NCBI RefSeq assembly: GCF_000739375.1
Contig: NZ_CP006704.1
Location: 1,984,001-2,048,000, forward strand
Origin: Comamonas testosteroni TK102
Lineage (GTDB): Bacteria > Pseudomonadota > Gammaproteobacteria > Burkholderiales > Burkholderiaceae_C
DNA length: 64,000 nt
Reading direction: 5' to 3'
Shown here: positions 43,389 through 51,858 of the stretch, piece after piece
Numbering within the stretch: the first letter of the stretch is position 1
How the letters are laid out: each line of letters begins with the position of its first letter
The notes under the pieces: generated by a model
What the model was told of the DNA's origin: nothing
Databases searched by the model: none
What the model saw: only the letters and a program-made list of their open reading frames with translations
Program-made: the position numbers and the translations under genes

Positions 43389-43997
43389 TCAGGATGCAGA
43401 GGTGCAAGTGAGCAACCGCTCGGTGGTGTCACGAGCCTCCAGCAACGGCAATTTGTTCTGACTCAACTTGGCCAGAAGCGCTGCCCCTAGCCACATTTGA
43501 TACAGCGCGCGGGCAAGCGCAGGAGACGGCTTCCCAGCGGGCAAGGACCCATCTTCACGGGCTTCGTCGATCAGGGAGGCGATTCTCGCCAGCAGCCGCT
43601 GCACGCCGGCGTCGAGCACCAGGCGCATGTCTTCAGAGAGGTCAGCCACTTCGGCAGCGAGCTTTACCACTAGGCATTCTTCGGCCCATCCAAGCGTGGG
43701 ATTGCTGGGTGCTGAAATCCAGGCATCCCAGTAGCGCATCAGTCGCTCACGACCATTGCTGGTTTCGCCGAGCAAGTCATTGAGCTTGTGTCCGTAGCTT
43801 TCCACATACTGCTGTAGCAGCGCGCAGCCAAAGGCTTCCTTTGACGAGAAGTAGTGGTAGAACGAACCCTTGGGCACGTTGCAGGCTTTAAGAATTTCGA
43901 GCAGGCCCAGACCTGCAAAGCCTTTGTGCAGCACCAATCGATACCCGGTATCGAGAATGTGCTGACGAGTCGCTTCGGCCTTTTTGCTGCGGATCAT
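43389..43997 (-). CDS. TetR-family regulator (NemR/AcuR-like) of the electrophile operon
   Basis: 202 aa from the ATG at 43997. N-terminal domain RSKKAEATRQHILDTGYRLVLHKGFAGLGLLEILKACNVPKGSFYHYFSSKEAFGCALL, the layout of the NemR/AcuR group. The ligand domain has a few Cys residues (Cys86?, Cys near the C-terminus) that could sense electrophiles, as NemR does. The operator-like ATAGACCGGTCGTCTAT lies 17-33 bp upstream of the start, and TAGACCGGTCTA-type palindromes are the known sites of this group. It is the first gene of the operon with the DJ-1-like protein (50 bp on) and the oxidoreductase. Confidence 0.85.
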   Translation of the reverse strand: MIRSKKAEATRQHILDTGYRLVLHKGFAGLGLLEILKACNVPKGSFYHYFSSKEAFGCALLQQYVESYGHKLNDLLGETSNGRERLMRYWDAWISAPSNPTLGWAEECLVVKLAAEVADLSEDMRLVLDAGVQRLLARIASLIDEAREDGSLPAGKPSPALARALYQMWLGAALLAKLSQNKLPLLEARDTTERLLTCTSAS

Positions 43998-44013
43998 GTG
44001 CGTGATTATAAAA

Positions 44014-44030
44014 ATAGACCGGTCGTCTAT
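44014..44030. promoter_or_regulatory. NemR-type TetR operator
   Basis: ATAGAC-CGGTC-GTCTAT, arms of six with a five-base centre. It is 17 bp upstream of the TetR start on the minus strand, so binding would block the operon's promoter. Confidence 0.65.
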
Positions 44031-44366
44031 AAATGTTTCCAGCATGACCCATGCTGGCCACATGGCTTTGTCGGAGGCTGTTGAAGGCCACGGAGGATTG
44101 GATCCGAGAGCTGATCCAGGCATTGGATAGATCTGAGACTGCTGCTCAGTCGCCATGAAATGCCCAGGAGCTACCCGAGCTCATGCGGTTGGATCTATCG
44201 CATCATGGGTCGCCTCGATCTGGATTTCATTAGCCACATTCAAATTGACTCGCACTATGGCGGCGCTGGTCTAGCTGATCCTTTAAAGCGGTGTCTAGTG
44301 CAATGACCTCAAACTCATGCTCGCGCTAAGATCGACCTCTCTCATGACTGTTTGAGTGAATCCCTC
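44031..44366. other. Gap between divergent regulators, no gene
   Basis: 336 bases between the TetR operator and the AraC-family start. No coding sequence, repeat or terminator could be supported. It probably holds the AraC gene's promoter. Confidence 0.4.
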
Positions 44367-45281
44367 ATGGCGGTTCCCGATACGACACAACTTGATTCCC
44401 GTCGCTGGCGTAGCGCTGAACGAGCGTTTCAAGACGAACCGCTTGAAGCGGTGCCTCCCGAGCAAGTTCAATGCTCCAGCCTAGGCTTACCCTGGCATGG
44501 CATCTCGGTCTGGCATCAGCTCGCCAATGCAGAGGATCTTTATATCCCGCCAGCGGGTAAGCATTGCGTTATCGTGCGTCGAGGGCCAACCACGGGCCTG
44601 ATTCAAAAGCATGGCGGCGAAATGCACAGCAGCCGGTGGAAAACCGGCGAGGCTTTGCTTCTGCCGGCACATACGCCCAGCTTCTGGCGTACAGAGTTGC
44701 CGAGAGACAACCTGCATCTGGACCTCTCGCCCCAATGGCTTCAGACGGTTAGTGGCCAGGACTGCTCTGCCGTTGCCCTGCGCAGCAGCTTTGGACGACA
44801 TGACCCGGTGCTGGTTCAGTTGGTGCAGGTACTGCTGCAAGCCTTGGGCGACAACTCTGCGCTCAATCCTGCCTTCGCGGATGGAATCGCCATGAGTGTG
44901 GCGATTCATCTGCTTGAACACTATCGGGCTCCCCTCAGCGGTCCATCCAGCACAGCACTTTTGTCGGCCAAGCAATTGAAGCGCGTGCAGGCACTGGTGA
45001 TCGAAAACATGGAGCAGCCTCTACCCATAGCTGTTCTAGCGGCCGAGGTGCAGTTGAGCTCCTATCACTTTGCCCGCAGCTTCAAAGCCACATGCGGTCT
45101 GACGCCCCATCAGTTCGTGCTGCAGCAGCGTATGAAGCGGGCACGCAAGCTCATGCTGGAGTCCAGTGATTCCATCGCAGACATTGCGCTGCGGGTCGGT
45201 TTCGGCACCGCCTCCCATTTTTCTCAGGCGTTCAGCAAATACTGGGGCACCACGCCCTCGAAATTTAGACAACAGCACTGA
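44367..45281 (+). CDS. AraC-family transcriptional regulator
   Basis: 304 aa. An N-terminal cupin-like sensor (about 30-170, with HGGEMHSSRWKTGEALLLPAHTPSFW) is followed by a C-terminal double helix-turn-helix (~205-300). The last part reads IADIALRVGFGTASHFSQAFSKYWGTTPSKFRQ, the AraC/XylS signature. I use the ATG at 44367; a TTG at 44352 is in frame. Immediately downstream, 48-84 bp after its stop, is a 20-bp-period direct repeat (45329-45365) before the Bug-SDR-FAH-epimerase operon, the layout expected for an AraC activator controlling its neighbour. Confidence 0.9.
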   Translation: MAVPDTTQLDSRRWRSAERAFQDEPLEAVPPEQVQCSSLGLPWHGISVWHQLANAEDLYIPPAGKHCVIVRRGPTTGLIQKHGGEMHSSRWKTGEALLLPAHTPSFWRTELPRDNLHLDLSPQWLQTVSGQDCSAVALRSSFGRHDPVLVQLVQVLLQALGDNSALNPAFADGIAMSVAIHLLEHYRAPLSGPSSTALLSAKQLKRVQALVIENMEQPLPIAVLAAEVQLSSYHFARSFKATCGLTPHQFVLQQRMKRARKLMLESSDSIADIALRVGFGTASHFSQAFSKYWGTTPSKFRQQH

Positions 45282-45328
45282 GCGGCATCCGAACGCTGGT
45301 GCTTACCTGCGTCAATGACGGCCGGGGC

Positions 45329-45365
45329 TTGCGCAATCCATCGACGATTTGCGCAAGAAATCGAC
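45329..45365 (+). promoter_or_regulatory. AraC-type direct-repeat activator site
   Basis: TTGCGCAATCCATCGAC (45329-45345) and TTGCGCAAGAAATCGAC (45349-45365) match at 14 of 17 positions and are offset by 20 bp, about two helical turns. A -10-like CATACT (45387-45392) follows, so the second repeat overlaps the -35 position. The next gene starts at 45450. Confidence 0.65.
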
Positions 45366-45449
45366 ATTCGGGGGCAGCGCGCTCTCCATACTCAATGACA
45401 ACGGCCTTTCCTCTTCGGACTTAGGCCGGTTCAACGATATGGAGACATC

Positions 45450-46442
45450 ATGATTTCAAGGCGTTCCCTGGTTTTGGCTGGCACATCGCTGCCGCTGGTG
45501 GCAGCTGCACCTTTTGCATTCGCGCAACCAACGACCTTCCCGCGTCGTCCCGTCCTCTGGGTGGTTCCCTATCCTGCTGGCGGCTTCGGCGATGCGGTAT
45601 CGCGTGTACTGGCCCAGCACATGGCGTCTACGCTCAAGCAGCCGGTGGTGGTGGAGAACAAGCCAGGAGCCGGGGGACAAATTGCGGCAGCCCATGTCAA
45701 GCAGCAGCCCGCGGATGGTCATACCCTGCTGTACGGCGATATCGGCCCGTTTGCCATGAATGCAGCGCTGTATCCGAAGCTCAACTACAACACGCTCAAG
45801 GACTTCACACCGATTACTCGTCTGCTTACCTCCAGCTTGCTCTTGGTCGTGCCTCCCGGTAGCCCGTACAAGTCCGTGGACGATTTGATCAAGGACGCGA
45901 AGAGCAGGAAGGACGATCGCGCCATTACCTACGGCTCTTATGGCATAGGCAGCCAGCCGCATATCTGGATGGAGATGCTCAAGCGCGAGACCAGAGCCAG
46001 CCTTCAGCATGTGGCCTACAAGGGGGCCGCCCCTGCCGTGCAAGATCTGATGGGCGCTCACATCGAGGTGATGCTGGATGTGGCGGCCAACAGTCTGCCG
46101 TATGTTCAAGAGGGGAAGCTGCGCGCCTTGGCTGTCGTGGGGGCGGAAAAACGTCTCGAACGCCTTCCTCAAGTTCCAACTCTTTCCGAGCTGGGCTATC
46201 CAAACCTGAACGCTCCAGGTTGGACTGGTGTGGTGGTCAAGGCTGGAACTCCGCCAGACATCGCTGCGCAACTCCGCTCCGCGGTGGTTCAGGCGGTGGA
46301 GTCAGAGGAGATCCGCCGCCGGTTTGGTGATCTGGGCGTCACCCCGGCGCCTCAGACACCGCAGGATTTCGCTCGCTTTATTGAATCCGAGACCAAGCGA
46401 TGGGGTTCGGTCATTCGTAGTGCCGGTGTGGTCCTGGAGTAA
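45450..46442 (+). CDS. Bug/TctC-family substrate-binding protein (2)
   Basis: 330 aa. Tat-like signal SRRSLVLAGTSLPLVAAAPFAFAQ. Bug core: FPRRPVLWVVPYPAGGFGDAVSRVLAQHM, VVVENKPGAGGQIAAAHV, ITYGSYGIGSQPHIWMEML with HVAYKGAAPAVQDLMGAHI. It is a periplasmic carboxylate-type binding protein without visible TctA/TctB partners. GGAGACATC precedes the ATG. It is the first gene of the AraC-linked operon; the SDR gene starts 2 bp after its stop. Confidence 0.92.
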   Translation: MISRRSLVLAGTSLPLVAAAPFAFAQPTTFPRRPVLWVVPYPAGGFGDAVSRVLAQHMASTLKQPVVVENKPGAGGQIAAAHVKQQPADGHTLLYGDIGPFAMNAALYPKLNYNTLKDFTPITRLLTSSLLLVVPPGSPYKSVDDLIKDAKSRKDDRAITYGSYGIGSQPHIWMEMLKRETRASLQHVAYKGAAPAVQDLMGAHIEVMLDVAANSLPYVQEGKLRALAVVGAEKRLERLPQVPTLSELGYPNLNAPGWTGVVVKAGTPPDIAAQLRSAVVQAVESEEIRRRFGDLGVTPAPQTPQDFARFIESETKRWGSVIRSAGVVLE

Positions 46443-46444
46443 GA

Positions 46445-47221
46445 ATGCCTTCAGAGTTGTTCGACCTGCACGGCAAAGTGGCATTGGTCACCGGAGCTAC
46501 CGGTGGACTTGGTGCCGCGATATGCCGAGTTCTCGCAGCACAAGGCGCTTCGATACTGGCTTGCGACCGCGACAGCGATGCATGCCAGCGTATGGCCGAG
46601 GAGCTCCGCAATGGACAGGGGCAAGCGCTTGCGCTACCCGCTGATTTAGCGGACATCCCCGGCATTACCACGCTGGTTCAGAAGGCTCTGGCCTGGAAAG
46701 GGCAAGTAGACATCCTCGTGTGCAACGCCGGAATCCAAGGGCCAGCCGGCTCTTTGTCCGATATCGGAGATATCGATTGGCAGCAAGTCATGGATATCAA
46801 CCTCCGGGCGTCTGTGGAGCTATCGCGGCATTTGTTGCCGGCCATGGCTCTTGCTGGCGGCGGAAGTGTGATCCTGATGTCCAGCATTGCCGGGATCCGC
46901 GGTAACAAAGCCATTGGTCTTTATGGCTTGTCCAAAGCTGCCCTGGCTCAACTTGCCCGCAATCTTGCGGTGGAGTGGGGTCCTCAGGCTATACGGGTGA
47001 ATGCTGTATCGCCTGGTCTGATACGCACACCCTTGGCGCAACCACTGCTGAACCACGCTGAATTTATGCAGCGGCGCCTGTCGCTCACGCCGCTTCGCAG
47101 GGTTGGAGAACCGCAGGAAATTGCAGGGGCGGTTGCCATGCTGGCCAGCGCGGCTGGCGCCTTCATCACTGGACACAATCTCGTCGTCGATGGTGGAACC
47201 ACCATCAGTGACGGCAACTGA
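46445..47221 (+). CDS. SDR-family NAD(P)-dependent oxidoreductase
   Basis: 258 aa classical SDR. TGATGGLGAA (18-27) nucleotide motif, CNAGIQG in place of NNAG, catalytic Ser in MSSIAG and YGLSK (Tyr-x3-Lys), and a C-terminal ITGHNLVVDGGTT. It resembles 3-oxoacyl-ACP/gluconate/3-hydroxyacid-type reductases. Substrate unknown. Second gene of the AraC-linked operon, probably oxidising a hydroxy acid or sugar acid imported by the Bug protein. Confidence 0.88.
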   Translation: MPSELFDLHGKVALVTGATGGLGAAICRVLAAQGASILACDRDSDACQRMAEELRNGQGQALALPADLADIPGITTLVQKALAWKGQVDILVCNAGIQGPAGSLSDIGDIDWQQVMDINLRASVELSRHLLPAMALAGGGSVILMSSIAGIRGNKAIGLYGLSKAALAQLARNLAVEWGPQAIRVNAVSPGLIRTPLAQPLLNHAEFMQRRLSLTPLRRVGEPQEIAGAVAMLASAAGAFITGHNLVVDGGTTISDGN

Positions 47222-47240
47222 AATTTTGCAAAAGCAGCAT

Positions 47241-48228
47241 ATGAAACTTGCCACGCTTTACACCGAACATCCAGACGGGCGTCTCGTTGTCGTCTCGCGC
47301 GACCTGTCGCTCATGGCGGACGCCTCGGGCATCGCACCAAATCTCAGGACAGCTGTTGAGGAGTGGGAGCGGACCGAATCTGCTCTGCAGGCTCTATATG
47401 TCGAACTCAATGAAGGTCGCTGCAAGAAGGCCCTGCCTTTCGAGCCCAAGCAGTGCAATGCGCCGTTACCGCGCGCGCCCCAGTGGTGCGATGGGTCAGC
47501 CTTTCTCAACCATGGCCAGTTGATGGAAAAGGCATTCAATACCCCGCCACAACCTGATGCGCAGACAGTCCCCCTGATGTACCAGGGAGCTAGCGACGAT
47601 TTCCTCGGGCCCTATGCAGATGTGCCCCTGCCCAGTGAGGACGACGGGATTGACTTCGAGGGCGAGTTCGGCGTGATCCTGGGGGGCAGTGCCCATGGGT
47701 GCGACACCGGATCAAGGTTTGTCAGCCGTGCGCTTGCTGGTTCAGATCAACGATTGGAGCCTTCGTGCGCTGGGCCCGCGCGAGATGCGCACGGGCTTCG
47801 GCTTTCTGCAAGCCAAGCCGTCCACGAGCTTCGCACCCATCGCGCTCACGCCGGATGAGCTGGGACCTCACTGGAGTGACGGTCGGGTGTATCTGCGGCT
47901 GCATGTGGAGTGGAATGACGAGCGTTTTGGAGAGCCGCATGGCCAGGAAATGAGCTTCAGCTTTGGCGACTTGATTGCCCACGCCGCGCGCACACGCCGT
48001 CTTTCGGCAGGTACGGTTATTGGTTCGGGCACGGTTTCCAACGTTAACCGGGCGGCAGGCTCGGCATGCATCGCAGAAAAGCGTGTCCTGGAGATCCTGG
48101 ATCAAGGCAAGCCGACTACCTCGTTCATGCGCTTTGGAGACCGAGTCCGGATGCAGGCACGGCTGGAGGATGGAAGCGATGCGCCTTTCGGCACCATAGA
48201 GCAATGCGTTGTGAGGCCGCAGGTATGA
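47241..48228 (+). pseudogene. FAH-family protein interrupted by a one-base frameshift
   Basis: Two open frames together give one continuous FAH-family protein. The first (from the ATG at 47241) runs through EPKQCNAPLPRAPQWCDGSAFLNH to IDFEGEFGVILG (metal-ligand Glu pair). The second resumes at VPMGATPDQGLSAVRLLVQINDWSLRAL and ends PFGTIEQCVVRPQV. The switch falls at a run of six G (47681-47686). With five G the reading would be LG-AVPMGATP, as in related proteins. This is either a real frameshift (a recent pseudogene or a phase-variable tract) or a homopolymer sequencing error. Combined length about 328 aa, normal for fumarylacetoacetase-like hydrolases of this subtype. It lies between an SDR and an epimerase in the AraC-linked operon. 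Confidence 0.85.
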
Positions 48229-49172
48229 GCCGTGTGCTTGTCACCGGTGCCGCCGGATTTGTTGGGCAAGCTCTGGTCGGGCGCCTGCTGGACGATGGCA
48301 TCCAGGGCCGTCCTGTGCACCAACTGGTTCTATCGGACTTGTCCTTGGCTGGAGTCCGCAGGGATCCACGACTGGTGCTGGAGGAGGGCAGTGTGGCTGA
48401 CAGAGCAGTCCGGCAGCGACTTCTGCGGCATCAACCCGAGGCAATCTTTCATCTGGCCAGCGTGCCTGGTGGCGCAGCTGAACGCGATCCTGTGCTGGGC
48501 CGCGGTGTGAACCTCGAGGCAACGCTGAATCTGCTGGAGACTTGCCAGGAGCTTGAGCAGGCACCACGCTTTATCTATGCGAGTTCCATCGCTGTTTACG
48601 GGGATACTGGTACATCGAGCGTGAGCGAGGATATGACGCCTTCGCCCGCTATCACCTACGGCGCTCACAAGCTGGCCTGCGAGACCCTGTTGGCCGATGC
48701 CAGCCGTCGAGGCTGGGTGGACGGTTGCTCCCTGCGGCTGCCGGGAATTGTGGCTCGGCGCGACGAGAACCCTGGCTTGGCATCCGCCTTCATGAGCCAG
48801 CTCTTTTGGAAGATTGCAGAGCGGAAAGCTATTACATTGCCCATCTCTCCCGAGGGAAGATGCTGGTGGATGTCAGTGAAGACATGTGTGAAGAATCTGG
48901 TCCATATGGCCGCCATGGACTCGGGACCTTGGTCTGCTCGGCGCAGCTACCAAATGCCGGTCTTGCACCTGGGTATCGATGAGGTCGTCCAAGCATTGGC
49001 AAGGTGCCTGGGTGTAGACGCGGCGGCGCTTGTTCGTTACGAGCCGCACCCTTTCACCGACAAAAATTTCGCACGCTATCCGCAGTTGTCGACACCTCGT
49101 GCAATAGCGATCGGTCTACGCAATGATGGCAGCGCCGATGAGCTTGTGCGAAATGTATTCGACCACCCGTGA
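48225..49172 (+). CDS. NAD-dependent epimerase/dehydratase (DenD-like)
   Basis: 315 aa extended SDR. TGAAGFVGQALVGRL (about 6-20), FIYASSIAVYGD and the catalytic YGAHKLACE (Tyr-x3-Lys), followed by a substrate domain with RLPGIVARRDENPG. The RLPGIVAR region and length resemble D-erythronate dehydrogenase (DenD)-type sugar-acid dehydrogenases. The ATG overlaps the stop of the frameshifted FAH gene (ATGA), so translation of this gene may depend on the other being read to its end. Last gene of the operon. Confidence 0.85.
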   Translation: MSRVLVTGAAGFVGQALVGRLLDDGIQGRPVHQLVLSDLSLAGVRRDPRLVLEEGSVADRAVRQRLLRHQPEAIFHLASVPGGAAERDPVLGRGVNLEATLNLLETCQELEQAPRFIYASSIAVYGDTGTSSVSEDMTPSPAITYGAHKLACETLLADASRRGWVDGCSLRLPGIVARRDENPGLASAFMSQLFWKIAERKAITLPISPEGRCWWMSVKTCVKNLVHMAAMDSGPWSARRSYQMPVLHLGIDEVVQALARCLGVDAAALVRYEPHPFTDKNFARYPQLSTPRAIAIGLRNDGSADELVRNVFDHP

Positions 49173-49419
49173 CAACACGCTCGATCCCAAGCCTGTTCTC
49201 GACCACGTAACCAACCGGTCAGCTCAGGCCGTGCGTGTAACGCAGGGATGTATATGGGTATGACCTGCGCAGATTTGAATATCCGCTGCTTCTGGCTCAA
49301 CGCAGAAGCAGCGTGCTGGTGGAGTCGTACCGAAGTCCTGATTGAATCGCCGCAGTCCCAGAAGGACTCAGGCAGATAGAGTGGCACTGCCTCTTCGTTT
49401 TCCAGGCCGAGAGGCTGCA

Positions 49420-49995
49420 TCACTCGAGCAATGAGGCAATCGCAGGGTGATAGGCACCGTCGACGAGCACAAACAGCATGCGGCAGGGCCGGCTCGAACG
49501 GTTGGCCCAGGCGTGGTTGGTGCCGCGCTGCACAACAACATTGCCCGGGCGTAGCAGCACCTCTGCGCCGCTGTCGAGTACCAGGGTCAGTTCGCCTTCG
49601 ATGACGACGCCATAGTCAACCGACTGAGTGCGATGCATCAACGGGTGCGGCGAATCCGCCTGCACGGTCGATGCGGCTGCATCGCCGATCTGTGTAAAGG
49701 CGTTCAGCATCTCGCTTCTGTCTTGCGCGAGGAGCTCTGCGGTATCGGGCGGGATGTCGACGAATCGGATGCGTGTGCCGTTCTGAGGTGGCGGCAGCAT
49801 CAGCTCGGCAAGTGTTGGGTCGGTGCCGTTATCCACCGGCGCTGGCGTGGCATGGGTGGCCCAAACTTCGTGGAATAACGTGCCAGGAATGGCCGCTATC
49901 TCGACTGCTGTGGGAAGTGGGCCGTGCGATGTGATGATGGCACGACCTTGGTCGTCGTGGCCAGTGACAATGCGTTCAATGGGCGGCAAGCTCAT
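49420..49995 (-). CDS. Cupin-domain protein
   Basis: 191 aa. The C-terminal cupin barrel (~105-185) has SVDYGVVIEGELTLVLDSGAEVLLRPGNVVVQRGTNHAWANRS, with only part of the metal-ligand His/Glu set visible (Glu in the first motif, His in the second). The N-terminal half is a separate small domain (IVTGHDDQGRAIITSHG..., FHEVWATHATP). It looks like enzymes or regulators of aromatic-acid metabolism that carry such an N-terminal part, function unknown. The ATG overlaps the stop of the cyclase gene (ATGA at 49992-49995). Last gene of the LysR-linked operon. Confidence 0.82.
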   Translation of the reverse strand: MSLPPIERIVTGHDDQGRAIITSHGPLPTAVEIAAIPGTLFHEVWATHATPAPVDNGTDPTLAELMLPPPQNGTRIRFVDIPPDTAELLAQDRSEMLNAFTQIGDAAASTVQADSPHPLMHRTQSVDYGVVIEGELTLVLDSGAEVLLRPGNVVVQRGTNHAWANRSSRPCRMLFVLVDGAYHPAIASLLE

Positions 49996-50804
49996 GGTGC
50001 GATGTTTTCATCTTCAAAAATGGCGACTGCGCGTGTCCAGCCTGCAGATGCGCCACGGATCTTGTGCGGAAAGCAGCTGATGAGGAAGCCCGTGGGTGGT
50101 AAGGCTTCGAGGTTGTGCAGCTTCTCGAGATGGCAGTAGCCGATGTCGCGGCCGGCCTTGTGACCTTCCCAGATCAGGGCCTTGTTGCCAGTCTCCGCAA
50201 CCTTGGCAGCGGTGTATGAAAAAGGCGCATCCCAGCTCCAGGCGTCCGTACCCGTAAGGCGCACGCCACGCTCGAGCAGGTACATCGTCGCTTCATAGCC
50301 CATGCCGCAACCAGCGCCCAGGTAGTCGGCATTGCCGTAGCGGCTACCGGCACGCGTGTTGACGACTACGATATCCAGTGGCTGTATCTCATGGCCAATG
50401 CGCTTGAGTTCGGCTTCCACGTCCGCCGCAGTAGCGACATAGCCATCGGGAAAGTAGCGAAAGTCAAGCTTCACGCCTGGCTGAAAACACCACTCAAGCG
50501 GCACTTCGTCGATCGTGATCGATGGCCGAGAACCGCCCAGCTTGGCGTCCTGGGTTGAATGGAAGTGCCAGGGGGCATCCAGGTGTGTGCCGCTGTGCGT
50601 GGTCAACGTGACCCACTCGGCAGCAGCTGCTTCGCCATCGGGGTAGTCCTCAGGCGTCGTGCCCGGAATCATCGCCATGAACTCTGGCAGCGTATCTTGA
50701 TGCTTCTGGTAGGTGATCTTGGGTGCTAGCGGTGGCGGGTCAGAGAGAACGTCGTTTTCCAAGTAGATAGAGAGATCGACAAATCGGCGGCGTGGCTTTT
50801 TCAT
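49992..50804 (-). CDS. Cyclase-family (kynurenine-formamidase-like) metal hydrolase
   Basis: 270 aa. The family signature HSGTHLDAPWHF starts at residue 70, with metal-binding His70, His74 and Asp76, plus VDLSIYLENDV at the N-terminus and a later His/Glu-containing segment GYCHLEKLHNLEALP. Members hydrolyse formylkynurenine or cyclic amides/isatin-type compounds. This one is longer than KynB (~210 aa) and closer to the larger cyclase branch. It is between the Bug protein and cupin genes on one strand, so it presumably acts on the compound imported through them. Confidence 0.9.
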   Translation of the reverse strand: MKKPRRRFVDLSIYLENDVLSDPPPLAPKITYQKHQDTLPEFMAMIPGTTPEDYPDGEAAAAEWVTLTTHSGTHLDAPWHFHSTQDAKLGGSRPSITIDEVPLEWCFQPGVKLDFRYFPDGYVATAADVEAELKRIGHEIQPLDIVVVNTRAGSRYGNADYLGAGCGMGYEATMYLLERGVRLTGTDAWSWDAPFSYTAAKVAETGNKALIWEGHKAGRDIGYCHLEKLHNLEALPPTGFLISCFPHKIRGASAGWTRAVAIFEDENIAP

Positions 50805-50814
50805 ATAAACACCT

Positions 50815-51828
50815 TTATTCGGGCACCACGCCCACGGCGCGCGACAGCGCCTGATGGATCTGGATCTCGGATTGATAGAACTTGTCGAGCGCTTCCAAGC
50901 TCATAGGTGCTTGTGGGTCAGTACCTTGGCTGCGCAAGAAATCCTGGACGTCAGCGTCGCCCATCGCAGCGTCGAAGGCTGCATGCAGGCGCTTGATCGC
51001 GGCGTCGGGAACCCCGCGCGGCACCAGCAGTGCACCCCACGCGGTATGCACAAATGTGCGTAGTTCAGGGGCTTGATTCTTGAGCGGCTCTACCTTTGGC
51101 AGCAGTGCGGGAGACTGGTCTGCCGTGCTGCCGAACGCGCGCAACTTGCCTGTCTTTATCAGATCGAACGCCAAGCCCCCCAGCGGCACGAACGACAGAT
51201 CGATCTGAGAGCCTGCGAGGTCCTGCACTGCAGGCGGGACACCGCGGTAGGGAATATGGGACAGCTGAACGCCGCACAGGCGCGCCCATTGTGCGCCCAT
51301 CAGGTGAATCATCGACCCCTGGCCGATATGGCCGAATCTCAGCGGGTTGCCCGCTTTATCCGCTTGGCGTGCCAAAGACAGCAGCTCAGCAAGACTTTTT
51401 GCCGGCAGATCAGGTCTACCGGCCAGCACATAGCTTGTGCGGCCCAGCAGACCCACTGGCCGCATCTGTTCTGGCTTGTAACGCACGCTGGCCAGCGTCG
51501 CTGGCGTGAGAATGGGCTCGGTCTGCGAGACCATGACTGCGGTCATTGCATCGGCAGGCAAATTAAGCATGCGCTGTACGCCAATCGCACCGCCAGCACC
51601 AGGAAGGTTCTCGACAATGACGGTCTGACCCAATGCGCGTTGCATCGAACCCTGAAGCTTGCGTGCGAAAACGTCGCTGGGATTTCCAGCTGGCTGGGGA
51701 ACGATTATGGATACATGTCGCCCTGACTGTGCCAGTGCCATAGGCCCGGCGGTGGCCGCGGCCAATATCACCAGCAGGGATCTCCGATTCATTCCCAACG
51801 GTGCGGCTTGTTGATATTTTTCGTTCAT
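50815..51828 (-). CDS. Bug/TctC-family substrate-binding protein (3)
   Basis: 337 aa. Tat-like signal MNRRSLLVILAAATAGPMALAQ preceded by a 12-residue extension. The ATG at 51828 is supported by AGGAGAAATGCA; an ATG at 51792 lacks such a site. Bug core: VSIIVPQPAGNPSDVFARKL, VIVENLPGAGGAIGVQ, LRFGHIGQGSMIHLMGAQWA and HIPYRGVPPAVQDLAGSQ. The usual Asp near the first loop is replaced (NPSD). It is located between a porin and a cyclase gene; substrate presumably the cyclase substrate. Confidence 0.9.
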   Translation of the reverse strand: MNEKYQQAAPLGMNRRSLLVILAAATAGPMALAQSGRHVSIIVPQPAGNPSDVFARKLQGSMQRALGQTVIVENLPGAGGAIGVQRMLNLPADAMTAVMVSQTEPILTPATLASVRYKPEQMRPVGLLGRTSYVLAGRPDLPAKSLAELLSLARQADKAGNPLRFGHIGQGSMIHLMGAQWARLCGVQLSHIPYRGVPPAVQDLAGSQIDLSFVPLGGLAFDLIKTGKLRAFGSTADQSPALLPKVEPLKNQAPELRTFVHTAWGALLVPRGVPDAAIKRLHAAFDAAMGDADVQDFLRSQGTDPQAPMSLEALDKFYQSEIQIHQALSRAVGVVPE

Positions 51829-51858
51829 TGCATTTCTCCTTGTATTCCTGTGGCCGTG

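Noticed and set aside
49076-49423. 115-codon minus-strand frame after the epimerase gene
   Set aside because: It overlaps the end of the epimerase gene on the other strand and shows no domain.
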